DNA of 21,514 bases from Rhodocollybia butyracea (lineage: Eukaryota; Basidiomycota; Agaricomycetes; Agaricales; Omphalotaceae). The DNA is taken from NCBI GenBank assembly GCA_015501585.1, contig JADNRY010000925.1:1-21514 (forward strand), given 5' to 3'. This document shows positions 18,776 through 21,514 of this stretch, piece after piece (the stretch's first letter is position 1; every line of letters starts with the position of its first letter). Position numbers and translations under genes: made by a program. The notes below the pieces were generated by a model, which had not been told where the DNA came from, ran no database searches, and saw only the letters and a program-made list of their open reading frames with translations.

Positions 18776-19474
18776 TCACATCGAAAGTAGGCTCACTTTA
18801 AAGAAAGCGGTTGCCTTCACTTTTTGTTGCTCTCGTCTCGGAGTAAGGCGAAACTTTGCTCCTGCTGGGAAGCGAAAGAGCATCCCCGGAACAACGTCGA
18901 GGTGATCCAAGCCTTTGCGGTAACATCTGATCCAGGTTGAGGGTATAGTTAGAGCATAGTGGCTTGGGCTATGGCAAGGACTCACCTTCAACGTGTAGAT
19001 AAAGGCTTCCACCGGTTATAACAGCAAGAGCATCCTTCGTCGTGCACATATCGCTACGGATAGATCATCGAGCCAGTCATATAAGTATGTCACAGAAGTA
19101 AACAATGTAGAGATATTTTCTCACTCGCCCGCTGTGACTGAGTGAGGTAGTCTCCTCAATAAGGCAATCATCTAGGATTGGGAGTGAGCAAATTTTTGGC
19201 CTGGGGAATGAATGATCTATGATTCACCTCTGGAGTCATTGATGTGGCATCTTTTTGAAGTTCCAAGTTCACTCCAACGGCGCAAGCTTCATTCGTAACG
19301 GGATATCCTAACTCTTGTGCCTGGTTTTGAGCAGCCTTTTCAAGTTCATCACCACTACCACCCATAAACATTATCTTCCATCCCAGAGCATCGAGGTGCT
19401 CGACACCGACGGATGAGATGCATCGGTGGAGAAGCAGAGTCGCCGGGAAGGTAATATGCGTGAATGGGGGCCAT
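18776..19474 (-). pseudogene. Acireductone dioxygenase-like copy A, frameshifted
   Basis: The start at 19474 reads MAPIHAYYLPGDSAS, matching copy B. Comparison with B shows one base missing after the SAS codons, another a little later, an extra C near 19172 (NLLTPN then out of frame), and one base missing near 18910 (KAWI then HLDVV). In the right frames the text includes GGSGDELEKAAQNQAQELGY, DMCTTKDALAVITGGSLYLH and VVPGMLFRFPAGAKFRLT. The last is the cupin-barrel segment of the ARD family. Metal-ligand histidines expected there are not seen. At least four lesions make it a pseudogene. Confidence 0.7.
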
Positions 19475-20136
19475 CTTTGGTGGATATGATATTGCGGAGG
19501 CAGCTTTTAAGTCTCAGCCAGAAATAACTAAATTGTTCCGAAAGCAGCTTCCATTAGTAGAAACGCGGAGCCAGGCGGTCAAGTCTTTCCAGTTGTGAAA
19601 GCCATACATTTTACCCGTTTTGGAGCACTGACCTGTTATTATGCATTCCCTTTCAGGCTATCTGAACTGGAAATGTGACACTTGTCAATCAGGGAGAGTC
19701 TGGGAGAATAGCCTCCCATTATTGTAGTAGATCGATAAGGTCGACAGTCGTCTGGAAACGGAGACTTGGCGGAATAAAATAGTGCCCATTTTAGTAGATC
19801 GAATCTCAAGAAGGTCGGTGTGACCCCGTTCTTCTGCGTTCTTCTTGTCCCACTCACTCCATCTGCCAAGTCACGAATGTTCTACGCTTCAGTACAGTAA
19901 GATATCGGAACTTCAATGTTACATTTAATTTATTTCGAACAGTAGGCTCCTTCAAGCACGGCTATCATCTCAGATCTATCCAAGAGCCTGAGTGTTAAGA
20001 TAAGCTTGACGGATTGGATGATTCTCAATCTCGTCCTTCGCAAGGAGGCCCTGGTTGTGTATCGTTTCCTATCCCATCGGCCGCTCCGAGTCAGTACGTG
20101 TAGTATAAGTATCCTCAATATCATATCGAAATAGGC

Positions 20137-20807
20137 TCACTTTGAAAAAACAATTGCTGCTGCTTTTCTGTTGTTCTCGTTGAAAGTAAGGCGAAATTTC
20201 GCTCCTGCGGGGAAGTGAATGAACGTCCCCGGAACAATATCGAGTTGAATCCAAGCCTTTGTGATAACATCTGATCAAAGTGAAGGTATAATTAAATCTC
20301 AGGGGCATGCGTTGAGGCAAGTACCCACCCTCAACGTGTACATAGGGGCTTCCGCTGGTTACAACAGCGACAGAATCCTTCGTCGTGCATATATCACTAC
20401 AGACAGAGCGAAAGGTCATATGTCACAGTAGACGATATAGAGGCGTTTCCTACTAACCTGCTCTCCGAATGGAGTATTTTCGTCAATAGGGCAACCATCT
20501 AGATTGAGAGTGAGCAAATTATTGGCCTGTGGGACCTTAACGATCTTTGAATCACCTCTGGTGTCAATGTTGCTGCATTTTTTTCAAAAGATTCCAAGTC
20601 CACTCCAACGGCACAACCTTCATGCGTAACGGGATATCCTAATTCTTGTACCTGGTTTCGAGCAGCCTTTTCAAGTTCATCACCACTACTACCAATAAAC
20701 GTCGTCTTCCATCCAAGAGCATCGAGTTTCTCGACACTGACCGGACGAGATGTATCGGTGGCAGAAGCAGAGTCGGCGGGAAGATAATATGCGCGAATGG
20801 GGGCCAT
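20137..20807 (-). pseudogene. Acireductone dioxygenase-like copy B, frameshifted
   Basis: ARD (Adi1) oxidises the acireductone of the methionine salvage pathway; the parent fold is a single cupin. Exon 1 (20807-20458) begins MAPIRAYYLPADSASATD and continues SRPVSVEKLDALGWKTTF and ELEKAARNQVQELGYPVT, matching the ARD N-terminus in layout. Near 20541 the frame changes, then reads VPQANNLLTLNLDGCPIDEN. Exon 2 (20396-20329) reads DICTTKDSVAVVTSGSPYVH. Exon 3 (20270-20137) reads KAWIQLDIVPGTFIHFPAGA then KFRLTFNENNRKAA and stops at SK. Exons 2 and 3 join in phase. Where ARD has HxHxxxE the text is DICTTKD, and the later ligand His (PAG-x-x-H) is Phe. It is a divergent, perhaps non-catalytic relative, broken in exon 1. 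Confidence 0.7.
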
Positions 20808-20837
20808 CTTTAGTAGATGTGATATTATGAAGGCAGC

Positions 20838-20848
20838 TTTTAAATATC
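20838..20848 (-). promoter_or_regulatory. TATA-like box upstream of copy B
   Basis: On the minus strand gatatttaaaa lies about 30-40 bp before the ATG at 20807. Copy A has gagacttaaaa at the same place, a weaker match. Confidence 0.35.
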
Positions 20849-21408
20849 AGCGAGAAACAAATGTATCCGTTCTGAATGCAGCACTTCTGGCATTATGCTC
20901 CTCTATAAGCGCGGAGTCAGGCGGCCAAGTCGAAGTCATATATTTTACCTGTTTTGGGGCTCTGACACTGTTATTGTACGTCCCTTTCAATCTCGTATAG
21001 GACAGAGAGTCTGGCAGAATAGCCCTCCATTATTATAGATCGATAAGGTCAGCACCCGTGGAAACAGAAACTTGGCGGAATAGTGCCCATTCTAGTAGAT
21101 CGAATCTCAAGAAGGTCGGTGAGCTGACCCCGTTCTTCTGCGTCCCTTTCCGAGGTATAAATATTCTACGCTTTAGTACTCTTTTAGCAAAATATCGGAA
21201 CTTCAATGTTACATTAATTTATTTTAGCAGTATGCTCTTTCGAGCACGGTCATCATCGTAGATCTATACAAGAGCCTGAGTGTTGAGATAAGCTTGACGG
21301 ATCGGATTATTCTCATCTCGCCCTTCGCAAGAAGGCCATGATTGTGTATTGTTTCCTATCCCACCCGCCGAGTCAATATGTATATATCCTATCGAAAATA
21401 GGCTCACT

Positions 21409-21514
21409 TTAAAAGAAAACAATTCCTGCCGCTTTTCTGTTCTTCTCGTCGAAAGTAAGGCGGAACTTTGCTCCTGCTGGGAAACGAATGAACGTCCCCG
21501 GAACAATATCGAGT
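21409..21514 (-). CDS. Acireductone dioxygenase-like copy C, 3' end only
   Basis: The minus strand enters at the window edge with LDIVPGTFIRFPAGAKFRLT, then FDEKNRKAAGIVFF and TAA at 21409-21411. The text is uninterrupted here and close to copy B, again with Phe where ARD has the last metal His. The rest of the gene is outside the window, so whether it is intact cannot be judged. Confidence 0.65.
   Translation of the reverse strand, partial: LDIVPGTFIRFPAGAKFRLTFDEKNRKAAGIVFF

Larger units (their letters stand above)
18590..21514. repeat. Tandem array of about 1.3-kb gene-containing units
   Basis: The landmark ataagcttgacggat recurs near 18664, 19997 and 21290, and the gene ends recur at 18776, 20137 and 21409. 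Similarity covers the gene, its 5' flank (for example ctcaagaaggtcggt near 19806 and 21106; cttggcggaata near 19764 and 21070) and its 3' flank. Units start near 18590, 19919 and 21210. Two units are complete and the third continues past the window. Many substitutions and small indels separate them, so the duplication is not recent. Confidence 0.85.

Overview
The window looks like a piece of an agaricomycete-type basidiomycete genome. The intact genes are cut by many short introns (about 47-67 nt, GT..AG with CTAAC/CTGAC-like branch sites). The left half carries parts typical of mushroom transposons: KDZ (Kyakuja-Dileera-Zisupton) transposase-associated sequence and a TET/JBP-type oxygenase. 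There is no prokaryotic operon structure and I saw no rRNA, tRNA or CRISPR.

Left, 1-10.4 kb, is transposon-rich. It starts with AT-rich repeats, then a tandem array of the palindrome GGTCATGACC spaced 20-21 bp apart (273-406), then degenerate pyrimidine-rich copies. Two KDZ-type 5' fragments in opposite orientation follow (828-1391 minus, 1536-1593 plus). About 1.6 kb of gene-free sequence leads to a decayed TET/JBP-like 2OG-Fe(II) dioxygenase (3775-4995), a small basic-protein gene with three premature stops (5366-6094), and a divergent gene pair. The pair is a minus-strand protein with two RNase H1-N/viroplasmin-like repeats (6230-7448, 314 aa, six exons) and a plus-strand 687-aa charged protein (7630-9967, six exons) of a type I recall only as a hypothetical family in mushroom genomes. 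Most premature stops in this half, and one lost iron-ligand codon, can be explained by C:G to T:A changes.

Middle, 11.4-18.2 kb, is an ordinary metabolic cluster on the plus strand: an intact 446-aa monocarboxylate-type MFS transporter (nine exons), an intact 534-aa amidase-signature enzyme (seven exons, one GC-AG intron), and a flavin-containing monooxygenase that is a pseudogene with several frameshifts. Together they suggest uptake and breakdown of an amide or carboxylate compound, with the oxidation step lost. That pathway is an inference.

Right, 18.6-21.5 kb, is a tandem array of about 1.3-kb units. Each carries, on the minus strand, a gene resembling acireductone dioxygenase (cupin fold) in which the expected metal-binding histidines are not visible. 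The two full copies carry different frameshifts and the third runs off the window edge.
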